This document shows, piece by piece, positions 29,186 through 37,363 of a stretch of DNA of 64,000 bases (the stretch's first letter is position 1; each line of letters opens with the position of its first letter). The translations under genes and the position numbers were made by a program. Location: contig JAPFFF010000057.1 of NCBI GenBank assembly GCA_039105265.1, forward strand, positions 868,001 to 932,000. Reading direction: 5' to 3'. Source of the DNA: Tritrichomonas musculus. Its lineage: Eukaryota > Parabasalia > Tritrichomonadida > Tritrichomonadidae. A model generated the notes under the pieces. The model did no database searches and had not been told where the DNA came from. It saw only the letters and a program-made list of their open reading frames with translations.

Positions 29186-29797
29186 ATGACTGACTGGTTA
29201 GAGGAAGAAGAGAAAGAAGAAAAAACTAATAATTTTCATGATAGATTTCAGGACGTCCTTATTTCAGCAGGCATTATCCCAACATCTTCTTCGGATATAT
29301 TTCCTCCGTCTCCCAAAACTCTTCTTCAAATGAAAGAATTGACAGATAATATTCAATATTTACATATTTCGACTCCCAAAATTCTTAAAAAATCGGAGAC
29401 AAATCAAATTAAAGATACTCAACCACCGCCTCCTGAAATGCATCAAAATCAGCTACCCCCACCGCCTCCTGAAATGCATCAAAATCAGCCACCACCTCCT
29501 TGTCGTCATTTGTTCACGAAAAGAAAACATCAATATTCTGAACGCTATGAAAGAAAACTCAAATTTGATCGAATAAAAGAAAAATTCCCAAAATTTTTAG
29601 CAGCCTTTTCAGATAAAGAATGGGAAGAGGGAATTCCAAAGAATGTTTTTCTTAATCGATTCATAACTTATTTTCACTTTCCTATTTCTCATGCGGGCTT
29701 GGGTCAGATAAAAGAAATGAAAGAATTTTGTATTCCTAGGCGAAAAAGAGTGAATGGAAAAGAAATCGGCGTTTACAAAAAAAGGTTAAATAAATAA
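29186..29797 (+). CDS. Accessory protein with proline repeats and possible winged-helix C-terminus
   Basis: 203 residues. The acidic start (WLEEEEKEEKTNNF) leads to a Pro-rich linker with two copies of a PPPEMHQNQ unit. The basic C-terminal half ends in EEGIPKNVFLNRFITYFHFP ... GLGQIKEMKEFCIPRRKRVNGKEIGVYKK. That tail matches the tail of the minus-strand gene at 27,518 in order and spacing (EEGIP, aromatic-rich helix, G-x-G-K/Q, basic hairpin, VYKK/VYYKK), so the two share a domain. The helix-helix-basic hairpin order suggests a winged helix (inference). Partner and target are unknown. Confidence 0.65.
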   Translation: MTDWLEEEEKEEKTNNFHDRFQDVLISAGIIPTSSSDIFPPSPKTLLQMKELTDNIQYLHISTPKILKKSETNQIKDTQPPPPEMHQNQLPPPPPEMHQNQPPPPCRHLFTKRKHQYSERYERKLKFDRIKEKFPKFLAAFSDKEWEEGIPKNVFLNRFITYFHFPISHAGLGQIKEMKEFCIPRRKRVNGKEIGVYKKRLNK

Positions 29798-29837
29798 AAA
29801 AAATATTTAAAAAATTAATTGTTTTATTTAAGATTTC

Positions 29838-30383
29838 TTAAGAATCTAAGTCTTCAACGATGTATCTTATCAGGCTGAAAGCTTTTTGCTTTTTCTTTTG
29901 CATTTTCATTATTTGAGTTTCGATAGACCGGACTCTATCTTCCAAATCTTTGATTGTTTTGTCTTGCTTCTCCATTTTATCTTTCATTTTTAAGCATTGG
30001 GTAAAAAAAGTAGTGACCTGGTTTTGTTGGCTAGTAGGAAACTGTAAAGTATTTTTTTGTTGGCTAGTAGGAAACTGTAAAGTATTTTTTTGTTGGGTAG
30101 GAGAGGCCTGAAAAATATTTGTTGTAGGAAACTGTAAAGTATTTTTTTGTTGGGTAAGAGAGGCCTGAAAAATATTTGTTGTAGATATCTGGGGAGGAGC
30201 TGACTGGACTTGAATATTTTGAAGTGCTTTGGCTTTTGGAGGAGCTGGTAGGACTTGAATATCTTGATTTGCTTTGGCTTTTGGAGGAGCTGGCTGGACT
30301 TGGATATCTTGATTTGCTTTGGCTTTTGGAGGAGCTGGCTGAGCAACTTCTTCCTTATCGATCGATATGAAAGGTGTCTGCAT
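29838..30383 (-). CDS. Accessory protein with Pro/Gln tandem repeats and C-terminal coiled coil
   Basis: 181 residues from the ATG at 30,383, chosen because an initiator (TTCACTTTTTG) lies just before it; upstream the frame has only a TTG. Three copies of QPAPPKAKANQDIQV-like repeats are followed by copies of TTNIFQASPTQQKNTLQFP and SQQKNTLQFP. A helical coiled coil completes it (KMEKQDKTIKDLEDRVRSIE). The DNA repeats explain several long false frames on the other strand. Repeat-built linkers with an oligomerising end suggest a scaffold or adaptor; function is unknown. Confidence 0.65.
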   Translation of the reverse strand: MQTPFISIDKEEVAQPAPPKAKANQDIQVQPAPPKAKANQDIQVLPAPPKAKALQNIQVQSAPPQISTTNIFQASLTQQKNTLQFPTTNIFQASPTQQKNTLQFPTSQQKNTLQFPTSQQNQVTTFFTQCLKMKDKMEKQDKTIKDLEDRVRSIETQIMKMQKKKQKAFSLIRYIVEDLDS

Positions 30384-30397
30384 TTTCAAAAAGTGAA
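30384..30397 (-). promoter_or_regulatory. Initiator-type promoter deciding the start at 30,383
   Basis: Minus strand TTCACTTTTTGAAA then ATG. TCACTTT fits the trichomonad initiator consensus. Confidence 0.5.
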
Positions 30398-30434
30398 GTA
30401 TCTTGAAGAAATAATTTTTTTTATTTTTATTCAA

Positions 30435-30677
30435 ATGAATTCAAAAATTTTAAACATCTCAAAAATTTTCCAACTTATTCTGAAAATGAGAACGGAAGAT
30501 AATGAATATTTTCAATCTGAGATTTACGATGAGATTATCGAAAAGTCAAAAGAATTTTTTGATTCAAAATTTATTGAAAATTTCAAAAACGATAAATCAT
30601 ATTTAAACATGATTGAAGCGATGCTTATTCAAGAATTAGAGTCTTTAGCCAAATTATTAAATATCGTACTTTTTTAA
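30435..30677 (+). CDS. Accessory 80-residue helical protein
   Basis: Short acidic/basic helical protein, divergent from the preceding minus-strand gene. Hydrophobic helix in the first 17 residues (SKILNISKIFQLILKM), then YFQSEIYDEIIEKSKEFF and a final LLIQELESLAKLLNIVLF-like helix. An alternative start is the Met at 30,489. I see no signature. A T-run leader with TTATTCAA precedes it, weaker than the neighbours' initiators. Confidence 0.45.
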   Translation: MNSKILNISKIFQLILKMRTEDNEYFQSEIYDEIIEKSKEFFDSKFIENFKNDKSYLNMIEAMLIQELESLAKLLNIVLF

Positions 30678-30720
30678 GAAAAAACTTGACTGAGCACATT
30701 TTTTTTTCTCCGTCAGTCAG

Positions 30721-30733
30721 TTCATTTTTTTCA
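30721..30733 (+). promoter_or_regulatory. Initiator-type promoter deciding the start at 30,734
   Basis: TTCATTTTTTTCA just before ATG. It supports ATG at 30,734 rather than an upstream TTG in the same frame. Confidence 0.55.
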
Positions 30734-31045
30734 ATGTCTTTCCGACCAAACGACTACTCCTTGGTTATTAAAAATTTGGAACAGGAATGTATGAAAGACG
30801 CACGCTGCTATGAAATTCATAAACACTACCTAGATCTCTACATGAAAGAATTCGGCCGTATTATGGCTCTTGATAGTTCAGAAAGAACTGATTTAGATTC
30901 TTATCGCCTCCCCCGCCTAAGAGGATGGATAAAGAGAGAGGAAAAATATTGTAAAGAATATAAGGAACGCTGCTTATTTTACAATAATGCAGTAGGAGAT
31001 TTTGCAAAAATTATTGCCTTAAATAAAAAAGAAAACAAATCATAA
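30734..31045 (+). CDS. Accessory 103-residue helical protein
   Basis: From the initiator-supported ATG the protein begins SFRPNDYSLVIKNLEQECMK and continues with Tyr-, Cys- and Lys-rich helices (CYEIHKHYLDLYMKEFGRIM; WIKREEKYCKEYKERCLFYN). It ends in VGDFAKIIALNKK. Probably an all-helical small domain. Not recognised. Base composition is a little less A+T-rich than in the capsid genes. Confidence 0.6.
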   Translation: MSFRPNDYSLVIKNLEQECMKDARCYEIHKHYLDLYMKEFGRIMALDSSERTDLDSYRLPRLRGWIKREEKYCKEYKERCLFYNNAVGDFAKIIALNKKENKS

Positions 31046-31141
31046 ATAAACAATAATTTTTCTTAAATATTATTATTTTTTTCGTTGACCTGACAAGGAA
31101 CATCTAACTTGAACTTTTTCTATGAGCTGATTCAAAATCAC

Positions 31142-31154
31142 TTCATTTCTATAT
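31142..31154 (+). promoter_or_regulatory. Initiator-type promoter of the gene at 31,155
   Basis: TTCATTTCTATAT directly before ATG, preceded by TGAGCTGATTCAAAATCAC. The block copies the leader of the gene at 28,712 over about 40 bases. Confidence 0.6.
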
Positions 31155-31541
31155 ATGTCGCGAAACCAACATGACAAGCAAAGGCAGGAAGCTATTAAAA
31201 ACAAAGCTCTCGTTATCAATGAGGAGACTATACAAGTATTGAGCAGCACCATTATGGATACTCCAGACCTGATTCAAAAAGTATGGACCGAGACAAAGTT
31301 TATTACCGAAGCGCTCTGTCAGCATATGAAATTCGTCAAACAAATGAACGAAGACCTACAAAATCTATACAAGACTCCAGCTCCAAGACAACAACGCATA
31401 ATAGTACATGTCGATGAGGAAGTCCAAGTCGATCCTCTAGACTTTTTTGAAAAGGAAGAAGATGTGTTTAAAATAGACGCTGATTCTTCTTTTACACAAG
31501 ACCTTCATATCTTGAGTCCTGAAGAAGCAACTAGATTTTAA
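31155..31541 (+). CDS. Accessory 128-residue helical protein with acidic end
   Basis: Basic start (SRNQHDKQRQEAIKNKAL), central helices (EETIQVLSSTIMDTP; FITEALCQHMKFVKQMNEDL) and an acidic, Asp/Glu-rich C-terminal third. Layout and promoter resemble the gene at 28,712, but the sequence does not align convincingly. Unknown function. It belongs to the accessory cluster, where each gene seems to be its own transcription unit. Confidence 0.6.
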   Translation: MSRNQHDKQRQEAIKNKALVINEETIQVLSSTIMDTPDLIQKVWTETKFITEALCQHMKFVKQMNEDLQNLYKTPAPRQQRIIVHVDEEVQVDPLDFFEKEEDVFKIDADSSFTQDLHILSPEEATRF

Positions 31542-31556
31542 TAAACATTTTTTTTT

Positions 31557-31682
31557 ACATTTTTCACTTTTTCAGAGGATGTTGGCTTTTTCAGAGGATG
31601 TTGGCTAATAAAACTTTTTCAGAGGATGTTGGCTAATAAAACTTTTTCAGAGGATGTTGGCTAATAAAACTTTTTCAGAGAA
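31557..31682. repeat. 28-bp tandem repeat containing CAGAGGATGTTGG
   Basis: Four copies of CTTTTTCAGAGGATGTTGGC followed by TAATAAAA, the first shortened. The core GAGGATGTTGG/GAGGGTGTTGG also occurs at 27,320-27,390 and near 8,880. The motif therefore borders both inverted repeats and the accessory block. Confidence 0.8.
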
Positions 31683-31696
31683 CGGTAGCTGTCAGA

Positions 31697-31711
31697 TTTT
31701 CATTTTTATTT
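31697..31711 (+). promoter_or_regulatory. Initiator-type promoter of the gene at 31,712
   Basis: TTTTCATTTTTATTT touching ATG. Confidence 0.55.
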
Positions 31712-32116
31712 ATGTCTGGCATACTAACCCACAACTTAGTTGAAAAGGTCTTAGGGCCCTATAACCCCAATCAACGAAAGCCTACGAAACAGCCCGAAAC
31801 TACGAAACAGCCCGAAACTACGAAAGAGCCCGAAACTACGAAAGAACCAAAAACGATCGAGGAAATAATCGAGACAAAACTTACGGATGACGCAACTCCA
31901 TCTAACGGTTATTTACAAATCCTCTCTGAGCAGTACTGGGAAAACGAGTATTGGCTCAGGGTGTTCAAAAAGGACTGGGACGATTTAAGAGGCAAGATTT
32001 TGCCACTTACTCCGATGGACAAAGCTAGACTTAAACTCTTACCGAAATGGTTAAAAGAAAAAAGAACAATAAAAAAGAGTCTCGTCTACCTTCTTAGAAA
32101 AGAACTAAATATCTAA
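31712..32116 (+). CDS. Accessory 134-residue protein with KxPETT repeats
   Basis: A short start (SGILTHNLVEKVLGPYNPNQ) is followed by five copies of a (K)xPETT repeat (KQPETT, KEPETT) and a helical C-terminal domain (YWENEYWLRVFKKDWDDLRG; MDKARLKLLPKWLKEKRTIK). The Pro/Glu/Thr segment is a flexible linker; expansion of the 15-bp DNA repeat accounts for it. Not recognised. Confidence 0.6.
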   Translation: MSGILTHNLVEKVLGPYNPNQRKPTKQPETTKQPETTKEPETTKEPKTIEEIIETKLTDDATPSNGYLQILSEQYWENEYWLRVFKKDWDDLRGKILPLTPMDKARLKLLPKWLKEKRTIKKSLVYLLRKELNI

Positions 32117-32239
32117 CTAAACAATAATTTTTCTTAATTTTTTTATTTTTTTTTTTTTATTTTCATTGTTCTTATGAGATAGCCAAGAGTAAAAAAAAAT
32201 TCATTTTTAAATCTTATTTTTTTATTTATTAATTTTTTC

Positions 32240-34675
32240 TTAAATATCTTGAGGTAATAACTCATTTGGATTCTCGTCCATATATTCATCTTCTCTTTCT
32301 TTTTCAAATTGAGCGACACATTCACGTTTTAACTTGAAAGCTCTAACTCTTTTTCCATATTCTTCAACTCTACAATCAGCCAAACAAAATGGGTCAATCT
32401 TTGAATTAAAAGTTGTTACTTTGACTTCTCTGAAGCCATACTCTTTAGCAAAATTCTTATAAACTGCATATGCCCCTTTCTTTGACCAACCTTCTTTGAA
32501 TTCATCTAGATACTCAGTAATAAACATTTCATAAGGACTTTTTGAGTTATTAATAATTCTTTCTCTAGCAGCAGTGTGAGGCAATACTCTTTTATCCCAG
32601 TCTGAGATATTTCTTTTGACAAAATAAGTAAATAAATTAGGATAGAATTTGTCATAAGTCATTGTTTTTTCGAGATTTTTCCAGTATTCTTTATCATCAA
32701 TTTTTTCTGCTGAAGTCTCTGAAACAACATATCGTCTATCCCCTTTTAATATCTGAATTGGGCAGTCATGATTCGATACAAAGATTAAATTAACAACATT
32801 TTCTGATGCTCTAGAAGGTTGATATTTTTCGGAAATTATTATTGATGTATCTGTAATAATAGACTTCAAAGTATCGAAATCTATAAACTGATTTGAGTCT
32901 GCAGACGATAATTCATTACAGATTATCAATTTCTTATTCTCCAGCAAGGAATTATTTTTGCCAACAATATTGTCGATTTTATTAACGTTTTCGACAGAAT
33001 ATCCCTTTAATAATTGGCATATAGCATTTGTAAAAGTATTTTTGCCAGTACCATATTTTCCTGTCAAGACAATAGCAGTTTCGGTTTTGCCATTAGGATT
33101 TTGAATTATATACGACACCCAATTTAAGATAAATTCATATAATTCTTCATTCTTATCTGCTATAATATCCTTGATATGGTTCAAAAAGGGTTGAATAACA
33201 GGCATATCAACATCTTCGAGGGGCTGATATAAATATCCATGAAAGACATTGAAAAAGTCGTCATTATCGGTGAAAAATCGAATTTGTTTTTTCATGAAAA
33301 TGTTCTTGTTTACTCCTGCAGAATAAACTTGATATGCAGTAATTGTTTTCTTAGTCTTTTTCTCCATGTAGTATCCTAAATTTATAGACTTCATTTTGTT
33401 TTCGAAATCATGGTGGTCTATAGGAGAGAATTTCATAGTTTGACCATCTTCGTTAGTATCTTTAATGAAATAAAGAGTTTTTGCAGTATCTACGACGACC
33501 AAAACTTTCTTCAAATCTGATAAGAATTCTCCTACTCTTATTCCGTCATTCTTTCTATAGTTTTTCTTCCGAATATCGAATAGAGAAAAAGAGTCTGTTA
33601 AATCAACTTTTGCTTCTTCATCTATATTATTATTGGAATATTTTTCATAAAATTCTTTCCTAATTTCATAATCTAAATGCTTCAATATAGAGAAGAACCA
33701 TTTATTGGAGACGACTTTTTCATAGTATTGGTCTGAATATTGGTCTATTGTATTCATATTGTGATGGTCATCATCTTGAAAATACCATTCTTTGACCAAA
33801 TCTGTTATGACTTCTTTTTCGTAAGGAGAATGGAATAAATTTATGACTACTTTCTCGAAATTATCAAAAACTGGGTCAAAATGATTAAGTAAATGAAGTA
33901 ATTCTTCAGGAGAGAGGATAATCAAATTTTCATTTATTTCGAAGTCATCTGCCTGAAATACCTTTCTTGCATTACTGTCTTCTTTAACTACAACTTCGTT
34001 TTTTGTTTTACTTTTTGTCTTAATTTTTTTCTGAAAAACTTTTGACCAAACTTCTCTTGGAATTTCTTTTTCATCTCCTTTAATTTGGACGACATGCTGA
34101 GAAGGCAAGGCATTGTTTAGCAAATTTCCGTGATTTAATTTATTTGAAGGGTCTCCTTGAGAAGAAATCTTGTTAGATAAGGCATGCCTGAAAAGTTGTC
34201 TGGATTCTAATTTATAGACATTTGGGTCGCAAAATTCATTGATATTATATTCGAATCCTCCTTTTTTTGAATATTTCATTATTTCTTGAAGCTCTTTTCC
34301 CTTTATCTTCGTTGTATAGTAAATTGTATGAATAGAGCAAAAATGGTCTCCTTCTGGATAATATCTTAAGCCAGTTTTCTCAGCTAAAGTTTCAGAATTG
34401 GTATATCCTCCTATTGTGTATGGACCGAAGGTTTCTGTCAAAGAATCAAGCCAATTTAAGACTTTTTGATAGTCTTCTTCACTAGAAATAGAATCGAAAT
34501 CAAAGTATAAATGATAATGACTATCATAACATAAGACTTCATTCAAAGGAATTTTTTCAAAAAGCCAAGTATCTATGTCATTGTAGTCGATTTGGAGAGG
34601 GATTTTCTTCTTTGGCCAAGCAAAACAATCAATAAAGAAAATACTTCCTGTTTTCTTCACTATGTCGGTAGTCAT
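32240..34675 (-). CDS. Primase-SF3 helicase (D5-like)
   Basis: 811 residues. The N-terminal part has archaeo-eukaryotic primase features: a DFD metal-binding motif at residues 59-61 (HLYFDFDSIS), SIHT at about 114-117, and ESRQLFRHA near residue 155. The C-terminal part is a superfamily 3 helicase with Walker A GKYGTGKNTF at about 535-545, Walker B KLIICNE, and motif C VNLIFVSNHDCP. A winged-helix-like tail (AYAVYKNFAKEYGFREVKV) ends it. Such proteins prime and unwind DNA during replication of poxviruses, other large DNA viruses and many Polinton-like viruses. It is the only replication enzyme in the window and is transcribed against the flanking genes. Confidence 0.85.
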   Translation of the reverse strand: MTTDIVKKTGSIFFIDCFAWPKKKIPLQIDYNDIDTWLFEKIPLNEVLCYDSHYHLYFDFDSISSEEDYQKVLNWLDSLTETFGPYTIGGYTNSETLAEKTGLRYYPEGDHFCSIHTIYYTTKIKGKELQEIMKYSKKGGFEYNINEFCDPNVYKLESRQLFRHALSNKISSQGDPSNKLNHGNLLNNALPSQHVVQIKGDEKEIPREVWSKVFQKKIKTKSKTKNEVVVKEDSNARKVFQADDFEINENLIILSPEELLHLLNHFDPVFDNFEKVVINLFHSPYEKEVITDLVKEWYFQDDDHHNMNTIDQYSDQYYEKVVSNKWFFSILKHLDYEIRKEFYEKYSNNNIDEEAKVDLTDSFSLFDIRKKNYRKNDGIRVGEFLSDLKKVLVVVDTAKTLYFIKDTNEDGQTMKFSPIDHHDFENKMKSINLGYYMEKKTKKTITAYQVYSAGVNKNIFMKKQIRFFTDNDDFFNVFHGYLYQPLEDVDMPVIQPFLNHIKDIIADKNEELYEFILNWVSYIIQNPNGKTETAIVLTGKYGTGKNTFTNAICQLLKGYSVENVNKIDNIVGKNNSLLENKKLIICNELSSADSNQFIDFDTLKSIITDTSIIISEKYQPSRASENVVNLIFVSNHDCPIQILKGDRRYVVSETSAEKIDDKEYWKNLEKTMTYDKFYPNLFTYFVKRNISDWDKRVLPHTAARERIINNSKSPYEMFITEYLDEFKEGWSKKGAYAVYKNFAKEYGFREVKVTTFNSKIDPFCLADCRVEEYGKRVRAFKLKRECVAQFEKEREDEYMDENPNELLPQDI

Positions 34676-34850
34676 GTTTTATCCAAGATAAATATTTTTG
34701 TGAAGTGATTGATTGACTTAATAAGGAAATATATCTTGACAGAGTAAGAATATGTCACATCACAATTTTTCATCAAAAAAATGATAATGTCCTTGACGAG
34801 GAAACAAAAAAAATATTTCACCTCACAATTATTTTTATCATGAATGAAAT

Positions 34851-35084
34851 ATGGCTTTTGGTTCATTCTTCAAAAAGTTAAAAGAAGGGGTAAAAGACTT
34901 TGCTGATGGCTTTAAACATGGCTGGAATAAAACAAAGTCAGTAATTGAAAAAATTCCTGTCGTCGGAAAAATTGCTGAAAAAATTCCTAAATTCGATAAT
35001 TCAAACAATCCTGTTTCTCAATATTTAGGTAATGATGGATATACCTATTTTGATGATAATGGAAATGTAATACCTAAATCATAA
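34851..35084 (+). CDS. MAFG-family small protein, conserved beside the integrase
   Basis: 77 residues: MAFGSFFKKLKEGVKDFADG, then FKHGWNKTKSVIEKIPVVGK and a polar tail with PKFDNSNNPVSQYLGNDGY. The protein at 53,445 in the second element matches it nearly end to end, and both sit next to the 80-residue protein and integrase. The basic amphipathic start and G-W-x-K-T ... IPVVG core resemble small virion proteins that bind membrane or DNA (inference). The leader ATGAATGAAAT before ATG is shared with two more MAFG genes at 37,184 and 37,332. Confidence 0.75.
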   Translation: MAFGSFFKKLKEGVKDFADGFKHGWNKTKSVIEKIPVVGKIAEKIPKFDNSNNPVSQYLGNDGYTYFDDNGNVIPKS

Positions 35085-35324
35085 CGAATATAAATTTTTT
35101 ACTGCTTTCTTTAATAAATTCCTTATTTTTATTGACTGTTCATATTTTGCTTTTATTTTTTGATATCTCTGTAATTTTTTTGGGTCTTCTGGAGGGTCGC
35201 TCTTGAGAACTTTATAGTAGTATTGAATCCTTGAATGAATAATTTTTAAGGTAGGAGTAGCAAAAGTTTTTCGTTCGTGAGGCTTTTTCAAAGGAGGTAA
35301 TCCTTCTATGTTTTGGAAATCCAT
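35079..35324 (-). CDS. Conserved 81-residue Polinton protein (HERKTFATPTLK motif)
   Basis: Short basic protein with LPPLKKPHERKTFATPTLK, then IIHSRIQYYYKVLKSDP and a helical end (KYEQSIKIRNLLKKAVKNLY). The second element encodes a clear homologue at 53,207 with the same motif and the same C-terminal RQLLNRAVKNLYL. It lies between the MAFG protein and the integrase in both elements and overlaps the MAFG gene tail-to-tail by a few bases. Conservation of gene and neighbourhood implies an important role. I do not recognise the family. Confidence 0.75.
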   Translation of the reverse strand: MDFQNIEGLPPLKKPHERKTFATPTLKIIHSRIQYYYKVLKSDPPEDPKKLQRYQKIKAKYEQSIKIRNLLKKAVKNLYSL

Positions 35325-35380
35325 TTATCGTAGAGAAAAAATAAAATCATACACTTTAAAATTAAGACAAAAATATATAA

Positions 35381-36778
35381 ATGTCTAATGAAGAAATTTT
35401 AACTAAAGAAGGACAAAATTTATGGGAATATTTATTGTCAGAAGCAGAGAAAAAATCTAAATTCAAAACCTTAAGCGAAATAAAACAATTAAAGTCAGGA
35501 AAGCTTTTGGCTAAAAGAAATCCTCAAGAACTTCAGAAAATATATAAGAAATATGAAAATTATTATCGTAAGTTGGCTCAAGAAGTTGAAGACTCCCCGG
35601 AGAAAATAATAGTTGATTCCTCCGATTCTTTCGAAAACAAACTTGAAGATTATGTCCTTTTTCGAAGTAATTATGAAGGAGAATTAACTCCTAAACAATT
35701 TGAGAGATTAACTAAAGGTTGGAAAAAAGATAGAGATAAACATTCTATGGATGAATGGTATGAAATTTATTTGAAAAAAATTAATACAAACCCAGGAAAT
35801 TATATAGAGTATGACCCTTCTGAACATCAAGTAAAGTATTATGCTTTCAAGAGTCAAAAGAAGATAAATAAATTACAGGAATCAAACCTAAATTTAGAAG
35901 TTTCTGACCGTCAAGATGAGCCAAATCAAGTCTTTCCTGTAGAAGAGAACAAAAAATATTTTCTTCATAAAGTAGCAGACCCTGATACATATTTTATTGA
36001 TTTAATGTTTGAATATCAATTTTGTTATTTGATATCTATAAATGCTAATACAAGATATGTATATGCTACTTTGATAAATCATAAGGTAGGTACGAAAGGA
36101 GTTAGTACAAAAAATATTAAAAATACCGCATCAATAATTCGAGCTTTCTCTAATCTTTTACAACAAGGATGGAGTCCTAAATTGTTAATCGGAGATGCTG
36201 AACCAGCTTTTGGAGACTCAAAGACTAAAGAATTTATGATGAAATATGGATGTAAAATTCAAACTGTCGAAAGAATGAAAAAAACTGTCTATCCAGATTT
36301 CATGCCTTCAAAACAATCTACTAAGACAGAACCTCTTCATAGTTCGTTAGGTATTATTGACCGAGTAATTCGAACTCTCAGAGATATGGCATATACTGCT
36401 CGAGTCGAAAAAATTACTCCCGAAGTTTTGAAAGATTTAGTTATTCAATATAATCATGCTCCTCATGATACTTTATCAAAATATTCAGGAATGGATTGTA
36501 GTCCCGAAATGGCTCAAAAAGATAAAGATTTAGAGAGTCATATTTGTCGTAGGATATTACAAGAAAATTATAACATTATGAATAAACCAGGCTATCAGAT
36601 AGAAGATTTTGAATATGTCAAAGTTTATAATGGAAAAGACCCTTTCCAAAAGAGAAGGTCAATAATTCAGCCTGGCTTATGGTTTATTAACGGTTATGAA
36701 GAAGGAAAATATCATGTTGTTAATGCAGAAACGGGAGAAGACCAATTTTTGCCTAGATATCGTATTCATCCTGAGTGA
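35381..36778 (+). CDS. Retroviral-type (rve) integrase of the Polinton
   Basis: 465 residues. An N-terminal helical region of about 165 residues precedes the rve core. The first acidic residue is in TYFIDLMFEY, the second in LLIGDAEPAFGD. The third position falls in HSSLGIIDRVIRTLRDM, where the usual Glu of vERfnRTLK appears as Asp; the second element has the same residue, so it looks like a lineage feature. The C-terminal 60 residues resemble the SH3-like domain of these integrases (VYNGKDPFQKRRSIIQPGLW ... LPRYRIHP). It inserts element DNA into host chromosomes. It has near relatives in the second element at 51,448-53,102. Confidence 0.88.
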   Translation: MSNEEILTKEGQNLWEYLLSEAEKKSKFKTLSEIKQLKSGKLLAKRNPQELQKIYKKYENYYRKLAQEVEDSPEKIIVDSSDSFENKLEDYVLFRSNYEGELTPKQFERLTKGWKKDRDKHSMDEWYEIYLKKINTNPGNYIEYDPSEHQVKYYAFKSQKKINKLQESNLNLEVSDRQDEPNQVFPVEENKKYFLHKVADPDTYFIDLMFEYQFCYLISINANTRYVYATLINHKVGTKGVSTKNIKNTASIIRAFSNLLQQGWSPKLLIGDAEPAFGDSKTKEFMMKYGCKIQTVERMKKTVYPDFMPSKQSTKTEPLHSSLGIIDRVIRTLRDMAYTARVEKITPEVLKDLVIQYNHAPHDTLSKYSGMDCSPEMAQKDKDLESHICRRILQENYNIMNKPGYQIEDFEYVKVYNGKDPFQKRRSIIQPGLWFINGYEEGKYHVVNAETGEDQFLPRYRIHPE

Positions 36779-37041
36779 GTAGAACCTAAGACTTCAGCAA
36801 ATTCTTTTTTCATATTTTCCAATATACGATTTGTATTTGCGATACTCAATAAATTTAATTCAATATTTGTTCTTTTTTGCTCCAAATTTTCTTTGAGTTT
36901 TATCAAATTATTTTGGAAAGTAATACACATATCAAGGGTATAAGAGTTTAAGATTTCATGATTTACTTGATAAGTTAATTCGTCTATTGTTTTATTCATC
37001 TCTTTGAAGAAAGAGTTTAAGCCTCCTTTTAGAACTTCCAT
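36766..37041 (-). CDS. 91-residue helical protein
   Basis: Starts at the ATG at 37,041 (MEVLKGGLNSFFKEMNKTID); further upstream only TTG is available. It is predicted nearly all-helical, with heptad-like spacing (CITFQNNLIKLKENLEQKRT; LSIANTNRILENMKKEF). It overlaps the 3' end of the integrase gene tail-to-tail by 13 bases. Unknown function. Confidence 0.6.
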   Translation of the reverse strand: MEVLKGGLNSFFKEMNKTIDELTYQVNHEILNSYTLDMCITFQNNLIKLKENLEQKRTNIELNLLSIANTNRILENMKKEFAEVLGSTHSG

Positions 37042-37070
37042 TTTTCTTTTAATCAAAAAAATATTTTTCT

Positions 37071-37184
37071 TTAACGATTTCCTAATCTCTCTAAACGTTC
37101 TCTAACACTATGTATTGTAGGATGAACAGCACAATCACTTGCTTGAGTACATTTCATTTTTTTATTAAACTCTCCAAAAGCCAT
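37071..37184 (-). CDS. Tiny MAFG-family protein, 37 residues
   Basis: Too short for ordinary gene calling. It begins MAFGEFNKKMKCTQASDCAV and ends VRERLERLGNR. The start MAFGEFNKK matches its neighbour at 37,207-37,332, and the leader ATGAATGAAAAAT before ATG matches those of the genes at 34,851 and 37,332, which supports it as a real gene. Two Cys lie close together. Function unknown. Confidence 0.55.
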   Translation of the reverse strand: MAFGEFNKKMKCTQASDCAVHPTIHSVRERLERLGNR

Positions 37185-37206
37185 ATTTTTCATTCATGCT
37201 AAAAAT

Positions 37207-37332
37207 TTATTTAGCCCATGCATATCTCCTCGGAGGAGTATTTGAAGATAAATTATTTCTGATACTTGTAAAATTTGGAGGAAGAGAAGTTGTTGAATTA
37301 TTAATTTTTTTATTAAATTCTCCGAAAGCCAT
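37207..37332 (-). CDS. Tiny MAFG-family protein, 41 residues
   Basis: Begins MAFGEFNKKINNSTTSLPPN and ends NTPPRRYAWAK. It shares MAFGEFNKK and the leader ATGAATGAAATATATAT with the adjacent 37-residue gene, implying tandem duplication followed by loss of similarity outside the first nine residues. Selection thus seems to act on the N-terminus: a targeting, packaging or processing signal is plausible (inference). Confidence 0.55.
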   Translation of the reverse strand: MAFGEFNKKINNSTTSLPPNFTSIRNNLSSNTPPRRYAWAK

Positions 37333-37363
37333 ATATATATTTCATTCATGATAAAATATATTT

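Noticed and set aside
29990-30434. Alternative long frames on both strands over the Pro/Gln repeats
   Set aside because: They arise because the DNA repeat units are multiples of three; only the frame starting after an initiator at 30,383 was kept.
32143-32325. 60-codon minus-strand frame near the helicase end
   Set aside because: Lys/Ile/Phe-rich, overlaps the helicase gene in another frame, no leader motif.
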